Positions 32,476 to 40,737 of a stretch of DNA of 50,356 bases are shown piece by piece. The DNA comes from Scatomorpha gallistercoris (lineage in GTDB: Bacteria > Bacillota > Clostridia > Oscillospirales > Oscillospiraceae). A program made the position numbers and the translations under genes. Below the pieces are notes generated by a model. That model made no database searches. It saw only the letters and a program-made list of their open reading frames with translations, and was not told the origin of the DNA. Numbering within the stretch: the stretch's first letter is position 1; each line of letters starts with the position of its first letter. The stretch covers positions 1 through 50,356 of the forward strand of contig DVFX01000056.1 in the NCBI GenBank assembly GCA_018713005.1. Reading direction: 5' to 3'.

Positions 32476-32487
32476 TTGCTATTGCTG

Positions 32488-32534
32488 TTGACAGACGTAA
32501 ACAAGTGTGATATATTGTTTACAACAGTAAACAA
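32488..32534 (+). promoter_or_regulatory. Promoter and BlaI-type operators of the first blaI/M56 pair
   Basis: TTGACA (32488-32493), 17 nt, TATATT (32511-32516). GTAAACAA occurs at 32497-32504 and 32527-32534 and inverted (TTGTTTAC) at 32515-32522. The last two form an 8-4-8 perfect palindrome containing TAC-N4-GTA, the BlaI/MecI core. Bound repressor would cover the spacer, the -10 and the start site. Confidence 0.8.
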
Positions 32535-32547
32535 GGAGCTGATGAGC

Positions 32548-32922
32548 ATGACTATCACGGACGCCGAATGGGCAGTCATGGAGTTGGCCTGGGACAAGCC
32601 TGGAATGTCCGGCCGGGAGTTTGTGAACGAGCTCGGCGAGAGCCGGGGATGGAGCCGCAGCACTGTGCTCACGCTGCTTCGCCGCCTGGAGGAGAAGGGG
32701 GCGGTCAGGACAGTGGAGCTCTCGCGTGCCAAGGTGTACTACCCGGCGATAGAGCGCGAGGACGCGGCCATGAGCGAGACGACGGATTTGATAGACCGGG
32801 TATACCGCGGCAGCCTCAGCCAGCTCGTGAGCACCTTCACGAAGAAGCAGGCGCTGCCCAAGGAAGAGATAGACGAGCTCTACGCTATGCTCAAACGGAT
32901 GGAGGGTGAGAGCAATGCTTAG
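32548..32922 (+). CDS. BlaI/MecI-family transcriptional repressor (first copy)
   Basis: The 124-residue winged-helix repressor has TDAEWAVMELAWDKPG, a recognition helix region WSRSTVLTLLRRLEEKGAV, and the dimerisation helix LIDRVYRGSLSQLVSTF. BlaI proteins repress their own operon until cleaved after activation of the partner M56 receptor. ATG 32548 has AAGGAG 9 nt upstream; ATG 32542 is too close. It overlaps the receptor gene by 8 nt, and operators with TAC-N4-GTA lie in its promoter. No beta-lactamase gene is linked. Confidence 0.92.
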   Translation: MTITDAEWAVMELAWDKPGMSGREFVNELGESRGWSRSTVLTLLRRLEEKGAVRTVELSRAKVYYPAIEREDAAMSETTDLIDRVYRGSLSQLVSTFTKKQALPKEEIDELYAMLKRMEGESNA

Positions 32923-35900
32923 TTGGATAGCTACAAGTTGTGTGCTCATCCTTGCGGTGCTGCTGATACGGCGCGTGTTTCGCGGGAAGGCTTCGGCTAG
33001 GGCAGTCTATGCGCTGTGGCTCTTCGTGGCGCTGCGGCTGCTGATACCGGGCAGCGTGGCGGTAAACGCTCCGGTGCCGGCAGTGGCGGAGGTAGTAAAC
33101 CGCTCGCCTGTAGTACAGCTCAGCGACAAGCTCGACGGCGCGGACAGCCTGACACTGACGCCGGAGGGTGATGTCGAGGCACATTATTCCGCCGAGGGAC
33201 AGACCGGCGGCACAACGCAAATCGTTGCCGAGAGCGCAGGGCAGCGTGAATTTAACTTTATGAACGCGCTGGTGAGCCTGAAAAAGCTCGTGATACCGGC
33301 CTGGCTCTGCGGGGCGGCGGCGGTGGCGCTCGTGTTCGCGCTCTCGTGGATGAAATTCCTGCGCTCTGTACGCCGCACCCGCGAGCTTGTGCAAGTTCCC
33401 GGTACGCCTGTGCGCGTGTATATCTCGGACGCGGTGGACACGCCTTGCCTCTTCGGGCTGTTTTCACCGGCTGTCTATTTGCCGTCATATGTCGCCTCCG
33501 AGGGCAGGCTGATGCGTCACGCGCTTGAGCATGAGCTTTCGCACTACAGGCAGCGCGACCAAATCTGGTGCGTCCTGCGCTGTGCCTGCTTAGCGCTGCA
33601 TTGGTACAACCCGCTGGTGTGGCTGGCCGTGAAGCTGTCCAAGCGAGACTGTGAGCTCGCCTGTGATGAGGCGACAGTAGGGCGGCTGGGAGAGGCCGAG
33701 CGCGCGAGCTATGGCCGCTCGCTGATACGCCTTACCTGCGAAACTCCGCGCGGCGCAGTGGTCGCCACGGCCATGTGCGCCAGGCCGAAGGAGCTCAAAG
33801 AGAGGATAACTATGCTCACGAAGAACAAGCACAGCATAATAGCGCTGGCTCTCGCCGCCGTGCTCGCCTTCACCGCCACCGCCTGCTCGTTTGTGAGCGG
33901 GGATGGGGATACGAGTGTAGGCTCAGTCAGCTATGAGAGCGGCATAAACGGGACATACATATACGATTTTACCGCCCCGGACGGTGCAGACAACTTTGTC
34001 GTCACTGCATGGTACTATAACGGTAACGAGTGGGAATCCAAGCTCTCATCGCCGCAATATGGTGGGATCGAGGGCCGAATAGGCATAGATACGGATTTGA
34101 GTGCCGGCACATTCGGATGGAGTGTGGAGATAGACGGCGTAACAAACACGTCTCAGGGCAACTATGACTTAAACTCTTTGGCCGGGAGCGATAATCCTGA
34201 TTGGACTGCCGTAAGTCATCAGGATAGAGCGCTTGAGGCACGAACTAATGAGCCTGTACCGCTTGTTATGTTTGGCGGAACAAAGGATGGAGAACAATAC
34301 GCACGCTCCGGACAGATGGGCTTCTTTGAACAGCCGGAGTTTATTGAAGACGACAATTTGGAGCTTATATGCATAACCATCACTTTTACACGTGCCGACG
34401 GACACATCGCCCAGTCGGAGAGGGACGTGAGTAGCGGCAAAACCGTGTTTGACTACACTGCCCCCAGCGGCGCGAACAGCATGCGCTTCACGGTTTACAG
34501 GTATGACCGTGACAGCGGGACATGGGATGTACGCATGGTTTCCGATCGCGCCTGCAAAACGGACGAAGGGAAGCTGGTTTCCACTTTTGACAGGTCGGAG
34601 CGAACCTTTGGCTTGGGCGTGGAGTACTCGGACGGCACCGGATCGTCCGTGGATGGGCTCAGCTTTGACGAGCTTGCAATGACAAGTGCTCAGAATGTGG
34701 AGGATTGGGGAAACAGCGTATCTATAGGTTCGGGTGGGTTTGATGTGGGGCTTAATACAGAACTGCCCGTTACGTTCTACACAGGTGTTGTGGGAGACAC
34801 AGCGTATTCAAGCATAGATTATTTTGAGCACCCCGAACTCATAGAGGGTGACGACGAATATATCTGCGTTACCGTGACCTTCTTTGCCACTGCCGTGTGG
34901 CAGGACGGGCAAGTGAGCCACAACGATCAACTCAGCTCCGGCGATAGCGAGAGGTTTGACTACACCGCGCCGACGGGTGCGGACGCCCTGCGCGTCAGGG
35001 TTTACAGTTTTACTGACGGCGCGTGGAAGAGTCGCTTTGACGCATCCCGCCCGCTCGATAGGCGTAATGGCGGCCTGACACTGACCCCGGATTTGACTGC
35101 AAGGACTCTGGAGATTATCACCGAATATACCGCCACATCATCCGAGAGTTTAGACCTGGATGAACTGGCGGTGAACGCGCAGAATATCACGAGCTGGGGA
35201 CACACCGTCAGTCTGACATCAGAACGAGATACAGGCCTCTATACGGAGGTGCCGCTCATGCTCCTGACCGGCATGGTCGGGGACACAGCGTACACCGGCA
35301 CGGATTATTTTGAACACCCCGAGAACATAGAGGGCGACGACGAGTATATCTGCGTCACCATCATGTTTACAGATGCGGATGTCTCGACGTCCGAACCCGA
35401 CCCCATAACGCCGCCCACCGCGCAGAGCGCGGAGCTGATGGGCTTCGAGAGCTCATACGACGCCGGGGACAGCTACGAGGACATAGCTTCGGCCTGGGTG
35501 CACGACTACGCCGAGAACCTTGTAATCGGCCTCCCGGAGAGCAACCCGGCCGCCTGCTCAGGCGTGAGCATAGAGGGGTATTCTGTCGTTGCGGCGTCAA
35601 TGACACAGCCGGAGCGGATAATAGTGCTGATGACGCTGAATTGTGAACCTCGTAGTCAGGAAGCATTTAACAAGTTTTTCGGTGATGTCATGTACGGTAC
35701 TCAAACGGTGGAGAACGCCGGTGAGAATTGCGATATGCTTTTGTCACGCTATTTGGTGCTCAGACTGGACAGCAGCGTTGCCGAGTGTGTGTCTGCCAGC
35801 AGTGAAAGGCCAGACTTGTGGGGATACATGTCCCTGTTCTCAGTGGACAGCTACGAGAGTTTCCTTGCCGGGCTTGACAGCTCGGGAGACGGGGCGAAAC

Positions 35901-36199
35901 AGACGGTTGCGCGCACCAATTACAGCGAGCTTGACGAGCTCTCCAGCGAGAGTTGGATGGCCCTGCTGGAGGCGCTGGACAGCGTTGCCATAGACGAAAA
36001 CGACGACGGCGACCAACTCATACGCGACCTCTACGCCATGCATGCCGCTGTGAATTCGGACGGCGCTTACGCCGAATGGCTGGGCGGGATACTCTCCGAA
36101 CAGCGTGAGCACGACGAGGCCTCGTTTACGCTGGCGCTTGAGAGCTTCAGCGCGGAAGAGCAGCAGGTGATACTCACGCTGGCGGCTCCTCTGACGTAA
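32915..36199 (+). CDS. Giant M56 (BlaR1-like) receptor protease with three ectodomain repeats
   Basis: The 1094-residue protein starts as a BlaR1/MecR1 M56 metalloprotease: membrane helices near 4-20, 30-45 and 125-145, zinc motif HELSH (206-210) with Glu247 in ELACDE, and a fourth helix near 306-323 ending in a lipobox-like TATACS (Cys324). The extracytoplasmic part is not a penicillin-binding domain. It has three repeats of about 168 residues from about 345, 513 and 682, each opening F-x-x-TAP-x-GA (for example FDYTAPSGA) and closing near DYFEHPE-IEGDDEYICVT, then a unique C-terminal domain (about 829-1094). Presumably it senses an unknown signal and triggers cleavage of the BlaI partner. 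ATG 32915 follows GGAGGGTG. Confidence 0.85.
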   Translation: MLSWIATSCVLILAVLLIRRVFRGKASARAVYALWLFVALRLLIPGSVAVNAPVPAVAEVVNRSPVVQLSDKLDGADSLTLTPEGDVEAHYSAEGQTGGTTQIVAESAGQREFNFMNALVSLKKLVIPAWLCGAAAVALVFALSWMKFLRSVRRTRELVQVPGTPVRVYISDAVDTPCLFGLFSPAVYLPSYVASEGRLMRHALEHELSHYRQRDQIWCVLRCACLALHWYNPLVWLAVKLSKRDCELACDEATVGRLGEAERASYGRSLIRLTCETPRGAVVATAMCARPKELKERITMLTKNKHSIIALALAAVLAFTATACSFVSGDGDTSVGSVSYESGINGTYIYDFTAPDGADNFVVTAWYYNGNEWESKLSSPQYGGIEGRIGIDTDLSAGTFGWSVEIDGVTNTSQGNYDLNSLAGSDNPDWTAVSHQDRALEARTNEPVPLVMFGGTKDGEQYARSGQMGFFEQPEFIEDDNLELICITITFTRADGHIAQSERDVSSGKTVFDYTAPSGANSMRFTVYRYDRDSGTWDVRMVSDRACKTDEGKLVSTFDRSERTFGLGVEYSDGTGSSVDGLSFDELAMTSAQNVEDWGNSVSIGSGGFDVGLNTELPVTFYTGVVGDTAYSSIDYFEHPELIEGDDEYICVTVTFFATAVWQDGQVSHNDQLSSGDSERFDYTAPTGADALRVRVYSFTDGAWKSRFDASRPLDRRNGGLTLTPDLTARTLEIITEYTATSSESLDLDELAVNAQNITSWGHTVSLTSERDTGLYTEVPLMLLTGMVGDTAYTGTDYFEHPENIEGDDEYICVTIMFTDADVSTSEPDPITPPTAQSAELMGFESSYDAGDSYEDIASAWVHDYAENLVIGLPESNPAACSGVSIEGYSVVAASMTQPERIIVLMTLNCEPRSQEAFNKFFGDVMYGTQTVENAGENCDMLLSRYLVLRLDSSVAECVSASSERPDLWGYMSLFSVDSYESFLAGLDSSGDGAKQTVARTNYSELDELSSESWMALLEALDSVAIDENDDGDQLIRDLYAMHAAVNSDGAYAEWLGGILSEQREHDEASFTLALESFSAEEQQVILTLAAPLT

Positions 36200-36205
36200 A
36201 ACAAA

Positions 36206-36239
36206 AAACCAGCCTGGACAAAACCGTCCAGGCTGGTTT
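36206..36239. terminator. Bidirectional terminator after the first M56 gene
   Basis: A 14-bp perfect stem (36206-36219 with 36226-36239) and 6-nt loop with A/T tracts on both sides, between converging genes. Confidence 0.88.
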
Positions 36240-36913
36240 CATTTTATCAGCTTTGTCAGCGCTTTCTCGTCCGCCGTGGGGCATAACTCCCGCAGCCGGG
36301 CCAGGAGGCGCGCTCTGCTCTCTGAAGGCGGGCGCGAGTACGCCGCGCGCGGCAGCGCTTCGCCCAGAAAGCTTTCCGTTATGGCGTAGCGCGCCAGTCC
36401 CCAGCCGTATGGCTGCCCGTGCTTGTCGCGCGGATATTCAAAGCCGCAGACTGTGATATAAGTCTGCATCTGCAGCCGGGTAAGGCAGGTTTCAAAGCCC
36501 TTCTCGACGCCGGAGGCGCGCCGCAGCTCCCGCGTGAGCAAGGGGCCGTTTTGTGCGAGCGCGTCCATAATCTGCTTGTCGCGGTAGTTGGCGAGGCCGT
36601 CCTCCCAGCGCGCGTCGAAGTCATAGCCGTCGCGCCTGTAGTTGGCGAGGTCGGGGTAATATTCCCGGGAGCAGAAGCCCGCCTTACCGGCAAACAGCTT
36701 GCCGTATGCCACGCTGCCGCGCCTGGCGACCTCCATGCGCCATTCCCACGGCCCGTCAATATCACCGGCAAACCAATATCTGGACGGCGTAAGCTCTTCG
36801 ACCGAGAAGCCCGGCACACCGCAGTAGAAGAACGGCAGCAGTCCGTATCTATCTGCCGCACGCTCCAGGCTGTTTGCGTCTGTTAACTCAAAATCTATGA
36901 TTTCTCGCAACAA
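36239..36913 (-). CDS. AlkZ-related protein (winged-helix DNA-glycosylase-like)
   Basis: The 224-residue soluble protein has RYWFAGDIDGPWEWRMEVARRGSVAYGKLF early, DLANYRRDGYDFDARWEDG in the middle and a helix-turn-helix-like segment (QIMDALAQNGPLLTRELRRASGV). This matches the clostridial proteins called AlkZ-related, distant relatives of the AlkZ/YcaQ DNA glycosylases, though I see no QxQ or QxD catalytic motif, so glycosylase activity is doubtful. Start TTG 36913 follows GGGGAG about 11 nt upstream; no ATG fits. It begins 6 nt after the arsR-type gene's stop and is probably co-transcribed with it. Confidence 0.55.
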   Translation of the reverse strand: MLREIIDFELTDANSLERAADRYGLLPFFYCGVPGFSVEELTPSRYWFAGDIDGPWEWRMEVARRGSVAYGKLFAGKAGFCSREYYPDLANYRRDGYDFDARWEDGLANYRDKQIMDALAQNGPLLTRELRRASGVEKGFETCLTRLQMQTYITVCGFEYPRDKHGQPYGWGLARYAITESFLGEALPRAAYSRPPSESRARLLARLRELCPTADEKALTKLIK

Positions 36914-36919
36914 CTGCTG

Positions 36920-37306
36920 TTACTCCCCATGCTCGTGTACCCCGGCACAGTCAGGGCAGGTTATCTCCACAAGCTCTTCAATGACATGGTGCAGCAGTCT
37001 GGCCTGCTGTGTATCCGCCGCCTTGTAGTACACCTCTTTGCCGACCCGGCGCGAGGTTATAAGGCCGCCGTTTTTCAGCTGCCTCAGGTGGTGAGACACG
37101 GCGGGGGAGGACATGTCGACGATGGCCGAAATGTTTATGACGCACTCTTCGCAGTGGCAGAGCAGCCAGAAAATGCGTATGCGGCTTGTGTCGTCCATCA
37201 GCTTAAAAACATCAGCAACTACCTGAAAGGCCTCTCCCTTAGGCATATGCTCTACTACATGGGAAACGTCTCCGCCGTGGTCATGCGGCAGATTCGGGTA
37301 AGACAT
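36920..37306 (-). CDS. ArsR/SmtB-family metal-responsive repressor
   Basis: The 128-residue winged-helix repressor (recognition helix SSPAVSHHLRQLKNGGLITSRR) carries Cys50, Cys52 and Cys55 in LLCHCEECV, the alpha-3 metal-site position of CadC/ArsR proteins, plus Cys117, Cys120 and a His-rich tail (VHEHGE). It should release DNA on binding a soft or transition metal such as Cd, Pb or Zn. ATG 37306 follows AGGAGG at 7 nt; GTG 37312 overlaps that site. It is divergent from the HMA protein and P1B-ATPase genes, with similar AT-rich palindromes at both promoters. Confidence 0.9.
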   Translation of the reverse strand: MSYPNLPHDHGGDVSHVVEHMPKGEAFQVVADVFKLMDDTSRIRIFWLLCHCEECVINISAIVDMSSPAVSHHLRQLKNGGLITSRRVGKEVYYKAADTQQARLLHHVIEELVEITCPDCAGVHEHGE

Positions 37307-37320
37307 ATGCACTCCTCCTG

Positions 37321-37365
37321 ATTAAATAGTAATTTAATGATATCACAGGTATCTTAAAAAGACAA
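37321..37365 (-). promoter_or_regulatory. Promoter and operator of the arsR-type gene
   Basis: Minus-strand TTGTCT (37365-37360), 17 nt, TATCAT (37342-37337). ATTAAAT-AGTA-ATTTAAT (37321-37338) overlaps the -10 and start site, and its arms match the palindrome upstream of the divergent metal gene. Confidence 0.75.
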
Positions 37366-37401
37366 ACAGGAAATTTCCCTTCGTTTTTTCTCACAAAGCC
37401 C

Positions 37402-37458
37402 TTGACAACTGCGTAGGATATGGTATACTTCAATTACACGATTAAACAATTGTTTAAT
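37402..37458 (+). promoter_or_regulatory. Promoter and 18-bp palindromic operator of the metal-export genes
   Basis: TTGACA (37402-37407), 16 nt, TATACT (37424-37429) with an extended TG. ATTAAACAATTGTTTAAT (37441-37458) is a perfect palindrome at the start site, the expected place for the ArsR-type repressor. Confidence 0.8.
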
Positions 37459-37497
37459 TGAAACGCCAAAATATTTTGCTTCAAGGAGCTGTTAAAG

Positions 37498-37716
37498 ATG
37501 AAGAAGAGCTACAAAATCGATGTCGACTGCGCCAACTGCGCCAATAAGATGGAGATTGCGGCCAAGGCAACTCCGGGCGTCAAGGACGCCGTCGTGAACT
37601 TCATGACGCTGAAGATGAACGTGGAATTCGACGAGGGCGCCGACCACAAAGCGGTCATGCAGGACGTGCTCAAGGCCTGCAAAAGGGTCGAAAGCGACTG
37701 CGAAATCTTCATCTGA
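37498..37716 (+). CDS. Free-standing heavy-metal-associated (HMA) domain protein
   Basis: The 72-residue protein is a single HMA ferredoxin-like domain: KIDVDCANCANKMEIAA (metal site Cys11-x-x-Cys14), then GVKDAVVNFMTLKMNVEFDE and an acidic C-terminus. It probably delivers or buffers metal for the P1B-ATPase encoded next, which lacks its own N-terminal HMA domain. ATG 37498 has AAGGAG about 10 nt upstream and lies behind the palindromic operator. Confidence 0.9.
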   Translation: MKKSYKIDVDCANCANKMEIAAKATPGVKDAVVNFMTLKMNVEFDEGADHKAVMQDVLKACKRVESDCEIFI

Positions 37717-37723
37717 CGGCAAC

Positions 37724-37744
37724 GGGCGGGCGTCTTGCCCGCCC
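37724..37744 (+). other. Intercistronic hairpin between the HMA and ATPase genes
   Basis: An 8-bp GC stem GGGCGGGC / GCCCGCCC (37724-37731 with 37737-37744) without a T tract. It may act as an mRNA stabiliser or processing site that gives more HMA protein than ATPase. Confidence 0.6.
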
Positions 37745-37771
37745 TAAAATACGGGAAGGGGGATGCGGAAT

Positions 37772-39658
37772 ATGAATCGCAAGCAGAAGAAAATGCTCTC
37801 GCGCATTATTATCTCCGCCGCGCTGCTTATAGCGCTGAACTTCGTACCTGTCGAGGGCTGGCTCAGGTTTCTGTGCTACATGGCGCCATACCTGGTCATA
37901 GGCTACGACATACTCATAAAGGCCGGCAAGGGCATAGCCCACCGGCAGATAACCGACGAGAACTTCCTCATGGCCGTGGCGACAGTGGGCGCAATAGCGC
38001 TTGCTCTCTATGAGGGAAGCGGCGACTACACTGAGGCAATCGCCGTCATGCTGTTCTACCAGATAGGCGAGTGGTTCCAGAGCTACGCCGTAGGCAAGTC
38101 CCGCCGCAACATTTCCGAGCTCATGGACATCCGTCCGGACTACGCCAACATCGAGGTCGACGGCAAGCTTGAAAAGGTAGACCCCGACGAGGTGGAGGTC
38201 GGCACGAAGATCGTTGTGCAGCCGGGCGAGAAGGTGCCGATAGACGGAGTAATCGTCGAGGGCGAGAGCACGCTGAACACTGCTGCACTTACCGGGGAGA
38301 GCTTGCCGCGCGACGCCAAGGCGGGTGACGAGATAATCTCAGGCTGCATCAACATGACCGGCCTTTTGAAGATTCGCACTACTAAGGAGTTTGGCGAGAG
38401 CACGGTAAGCAAGATACTGGACCTCGTTGAGAATGCATCCAGCCGCAAGAGCCGCAGCGAGGCCTTTATCAGCCGCTTTGCCCGCGTCTACACACCGGCT
38501 GTTTGCGGCAGCGCGCTGCTGCTGGCCGTCGTCCCGCCTCTGGTGCGGATACTCGGGATGGATATGTCCGGCGACTGGGGGACCTGGATTTACCGCGCGC
38601 TGACCTTCCTCGTTGCCAGCTGCCCCTGCGCACTGGTCATAAGCATCCCTCTGAGCTTCTTCGCCGGTATCGGCGGGGCCAGCAAAGAGGGCGTGCTCGT
38701 CAAGGGTTCCAACTACCTGGAAACACTCAGCCAGACGCGCATAGTGGTATTTGACAAGACCGGAACGCTGACCAAGGGAGTGTTCGAGGTCAACGGCATA
38801 CACCACAGCCCTTACGACGACGCAACGCTTGTAGAATACGCTGCGCTCGCCGAGAGCGCGAGCTCTCATCCCATAAGCAAGAGCCTTCAGGCGGCCTACG
38901 GCAGGGAGATAGACCGAAGCCGCGTTTCCAACATCAAGGAACTCAGCGGCCAGGGCGTAATTGCAACGGTAGATGGACACGCAGTCGCAGCCGGCAACGA
39001 CAAGCTCATGGACAGCTTGGATGTCAACTACATCGAGTGCCACAGCGTGGGCACGATAATACACATGGCCATCGACGGCGAATACGCCGGGCACATCGTC
39101 ATATCCGACGTGGAGAAGCCCGACGCGCGCGAGGCCGTTGCCGCACTCAAGAAATGCGGTGTGCGCGAGACAGTTATGCTCACCGGCGACTCGAAGAAGG
39201 TTGCCGACGCCGTGGCACGCGACCTCGGCATCGACAAGGTGTGCAGCGAGCTGCTGCCTGCCGGTAAGGTTGAAAAGGTGGAAGAGCTGATAGGCAGTAA
39301 GGATGTCAAGTCGAAGCTCGCCTTTGTGGGCGACGGCATCAATGACGCGCCTGTGCTCTCGCGCGCGGATATCGGCATAGCGATGGGCGCCATGGGCTCT
39401 GACGCTGCCATAGAAGCGGCCGACGTGGTGCTCATGGACGACGACCCGATGAAGATAGCCAAGGCGATAAAGATTTCCCGCAAGTGCCTGCGTATTGTCT
39501 ATCAGAACATCGTGTTTGCCATCGGCATCAAGCTGGCTTGCCTTGTGCTCGTAGCCTTCGGCGCTGCAAATATGTGGCTTGCAATCTTCGCCGACGTGGG
39601 AGTCATGATACTCGCCGTACTCAACGCAATAAGGGCGATGTTCACCAAAAACGTCTGA
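37772..39658 (+). CDS. Heavy-metal translocating P1B-type ATPase (CadA/ZntA-like)
   Basis: The 628-residue exporter has all P-type landmarks: actuator TGES, membrane metal site CPC (284-286, SCPCALV), phosphorylation site DKTGT (Asp328), SSHPIS of the nucleotide domain, MLTGDS and VGDGINDAP. Sequence style (MLFYQIGEWFQSYAV, GKSRRNISELMDIRP) fits the Zn/Cd/Pb exporters. It lacks an N-terminal metal-binding domain, which here is a separate gene. ATG 37772 is preferred because AAGGGGG lies about 10 nt upstream; ATG 37763 is 1 nt from it. Co-regulated by the divergent ArsR-type repressor. Confidence 0.93.
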   Translation: MNRKQKKMLSRIIISAALLIALNFVPVEGWLRFLCYMAPYLVIGYDILIKAGKGIAHRQITDENFLMAVATVGAIALALYEGSGDYTEAIAVMLFYQIGEWFQSYAVGKSRRNISELMDIRPDYANIEVDGKLEKVDPDEVEVGTKIVVQPGEKVPIDGVIVEGESTLNTAALTGESLPRDAKAGDEIISGCINMTGLLKIRTTKEFGESTVSKILDLVENASSRKSRSEAFISRFARVYTPAVCGSALLLAVVPPLVRILGMDMSGDWGTWIYRALTFLVASCPCALVISIPLSFFAGIGGASKEGVLVKGSNYLETLSQTRIVVFDKTGTLTKGVFEVNGIHHSPYDDATLVEYAALAESASSHPISKSLQAAYGREIDRSRVSNIKELSGQGVIATVDGHAVAAGNDKLMDSLDVNYIECHSVGTIIHMAIDGEYAGHIVISDVEKPDAREAVAALKKCGVRETVMLTGDSKKVADAVARDLGIDKVCSELLPAGKVEKVEELIGSKDVKSKLAFVGDGINDAPVLSRADIGIAMGAMGSDAAIEAADVVLMDDDPMKIAKAIKISRKCLRIVYQNIVFAIGIKLACLVLVAFGAANMWLAIFADVGVMILAVLNAIRAMFTKNV

Positions 39659-39663
39659 AAATG

Positions 39664-39701
39664 TTGACGCCCCGGCCGCTTGTGTGATAGAGTGGCCGGG
39701 G
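39664..39701 (+). promoter_or_regulatory. Promoter and hairpin before birA
   Basis: TTGACG (39664-39669), 18 nt, TAGAGT (39688-39693). CCCCGGCC (39670-39677) and GGCCGGGG (39694-39701) form an 8-bp stem around the -10, and the 3' arm supplies the GGGG of the birA ribosome site. It could also weakly terminate the ATPase transcript. Confidence 0.45.
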
Positions 39702-39708
39702 TGATTCT

Positions 39709-40443
39709 ATGCCTTTTGAGCTCTCGGTACTGAAAAGCAATCTGCGCGTTTCGGGCTTGAATGTAAACTATACGGACGAGACCGGCTCAACCAACGCCGA
39801 CCTCATCAACGACGTTTCCGCAGCGTCAGGCTCCGTCTTGATAGCCGGAAAACAGAACGCGGGACGCGGACGCATGCAGCGCGCTTTTGCCTCGCCGGAC
39901 GGCGGGCTATATATGAGCGTTCTCTTTAGGAATATCCGCGCAGAGGACGCGCTTGCTTTCACGCCGCGCGCGGCTGTGGCGGCCGCGTTGGCGATTGAGC
40001 GGACATCCGGCCGCCGCACGGGCATCAAATGGGTAAACGATGTCCTCATAGAAGGCAGGAAGGCCTGCGGTATCCTGGCTGAAGCCGTGACGCGCCGTAC
40101 AATGGACATGGTGCTTGGAATCGGCGTGAACGTCGCGGAGCCGGAGGGTGGTTTCCCGGAGGAACTGCGCGGCATAGCCGGGGCTGTGTTCAAAAACCCG
40201 CCGGAGTTTGCACGGGAAAAACTGGCTGCCTGTATATTAAACTCTCTCTTTGACGACGGGCTCGACGTGTACAGCGAGTACGTCAGCCGCAGTGTTGTAA
40301 TTGGCCGCAACATAACGGTACACCGTGCCGGTGAGTCTTACGCGGCGAAGGCACTGGAGATTGACCGTGACTACCGCTTGATAATAGAGCGTGACGGGCG
40401 CCATGAGGCGCTCAATTCCGGTGAAGTTAGTATACGTCTATGA
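39709..40443 (+). CDS. birA: Biotin--[acetyl-CoA-carboxylase] ligase, short form
   Basis: The 244-residue protein carries the biotin-protein ligase catalytic domain: TDETGSTNADLI, AGKQNAGRGRMQRAFASPDGGLYMSV (the GRGR biotinyl-AMP motif), IKWVNDVLIEGRKACGILAE and the C-terminal SH3-like domain (about 195-240). It lacks the N-terminal DNA-binding helix-turn-helix of bifunctional BirA, so it is ligase only. ATG 39709 follows GGGGTGA. It ends inside a long perfect palindrome. It has no functional link to its metal-export neighbours. Confidence 0.92.
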   Translation: MPFELSVLKSNLRVSGLNVNYTDETGSTNADLINDVSAASGSVLIAGKQNAGRGRMQRAFASPDGGLYMSVLFRNIRAEDALAFTPRAAVAAALAIERTSGRRTGIKWVNDVLIEGRKACGILAEAVTRRTMDMVLGIGVNVAEPEGGFPEELRGIAGAVFKNPPEFAREKLAACILNSLFDDGLDVYSEYVSRSVVIGRNITVHRAGESYAAKALEIDRDYRLIIERDGRHEALNSGEVSIRL

Positions 40444-40480
40444 AGAAGCCCCGGAGCGTTAACGCTCCGGGGCTTCTTCA
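40441..40480. terminator. 40-bp perfect palindrome at the end of birA
   Basis: 20-bp arms 40441-40460 and 40461-40480 pair without mismatch; the birA stop TGA is the first three bases. The RNA would form a very long GC-rich hairpin. Only CTTCTTC rather than a T run follows, so it may terminate weakly or protect the 3' end. Confidence 0.75.
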
Positions 40481-40665
40481 CGCTATATCAACTGCAGCGG
40501 TTTGACGGTGCGTTAAAAGCAGCCGGTGAGCCCGGACTCCCTGCGGCACAGTAAAATACATTATATATTCGCAATAGAAATTGTGAGCACAGAGGTATGT
40601 TGCTGTTGAATAATTCGAGTAAATAAGCCGCGCCATATCTGTTGGGCCGTCAATATGCAAAATAC
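40481..40665. other. Non-coding interval upstream of the second blaI promoter
   Basis: About 185 bp with no credible gene. It is mixed in composition and AT-rich towards the promoter; nothing recognisable was found apart from an isolated TTGACG near 40501. Confidence 0.4.
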
Positions 40666-40667
40666 AG

Positions 40668-40718
40668 TTGACAAATGTAGCTTCGCATGCTAGAGTGGAG
40701 TTGAAAGCTACGAATGTA
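40668..40718 (+). promoter_or_regulatory. Promoter and operator candidates of the second blaI/M56 pair
   Basis: TTGACA (40668-40673), 17 nt, TAGAGT (40691-40696). Two related sites, ACAAATGTA (40671-40679, overlapping the -35) and ACGAATGTA (40710-40718, after the start site), resemble TAC-N4-GTA repressor half-sites. GTAGCTT / AAGCTAC (40677-40683 with 40705-40711) is a further inverted repeat. Confidence 0.6.
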
Positions 40719-40737
40719 AACTAGGGGGTGCTGCATC

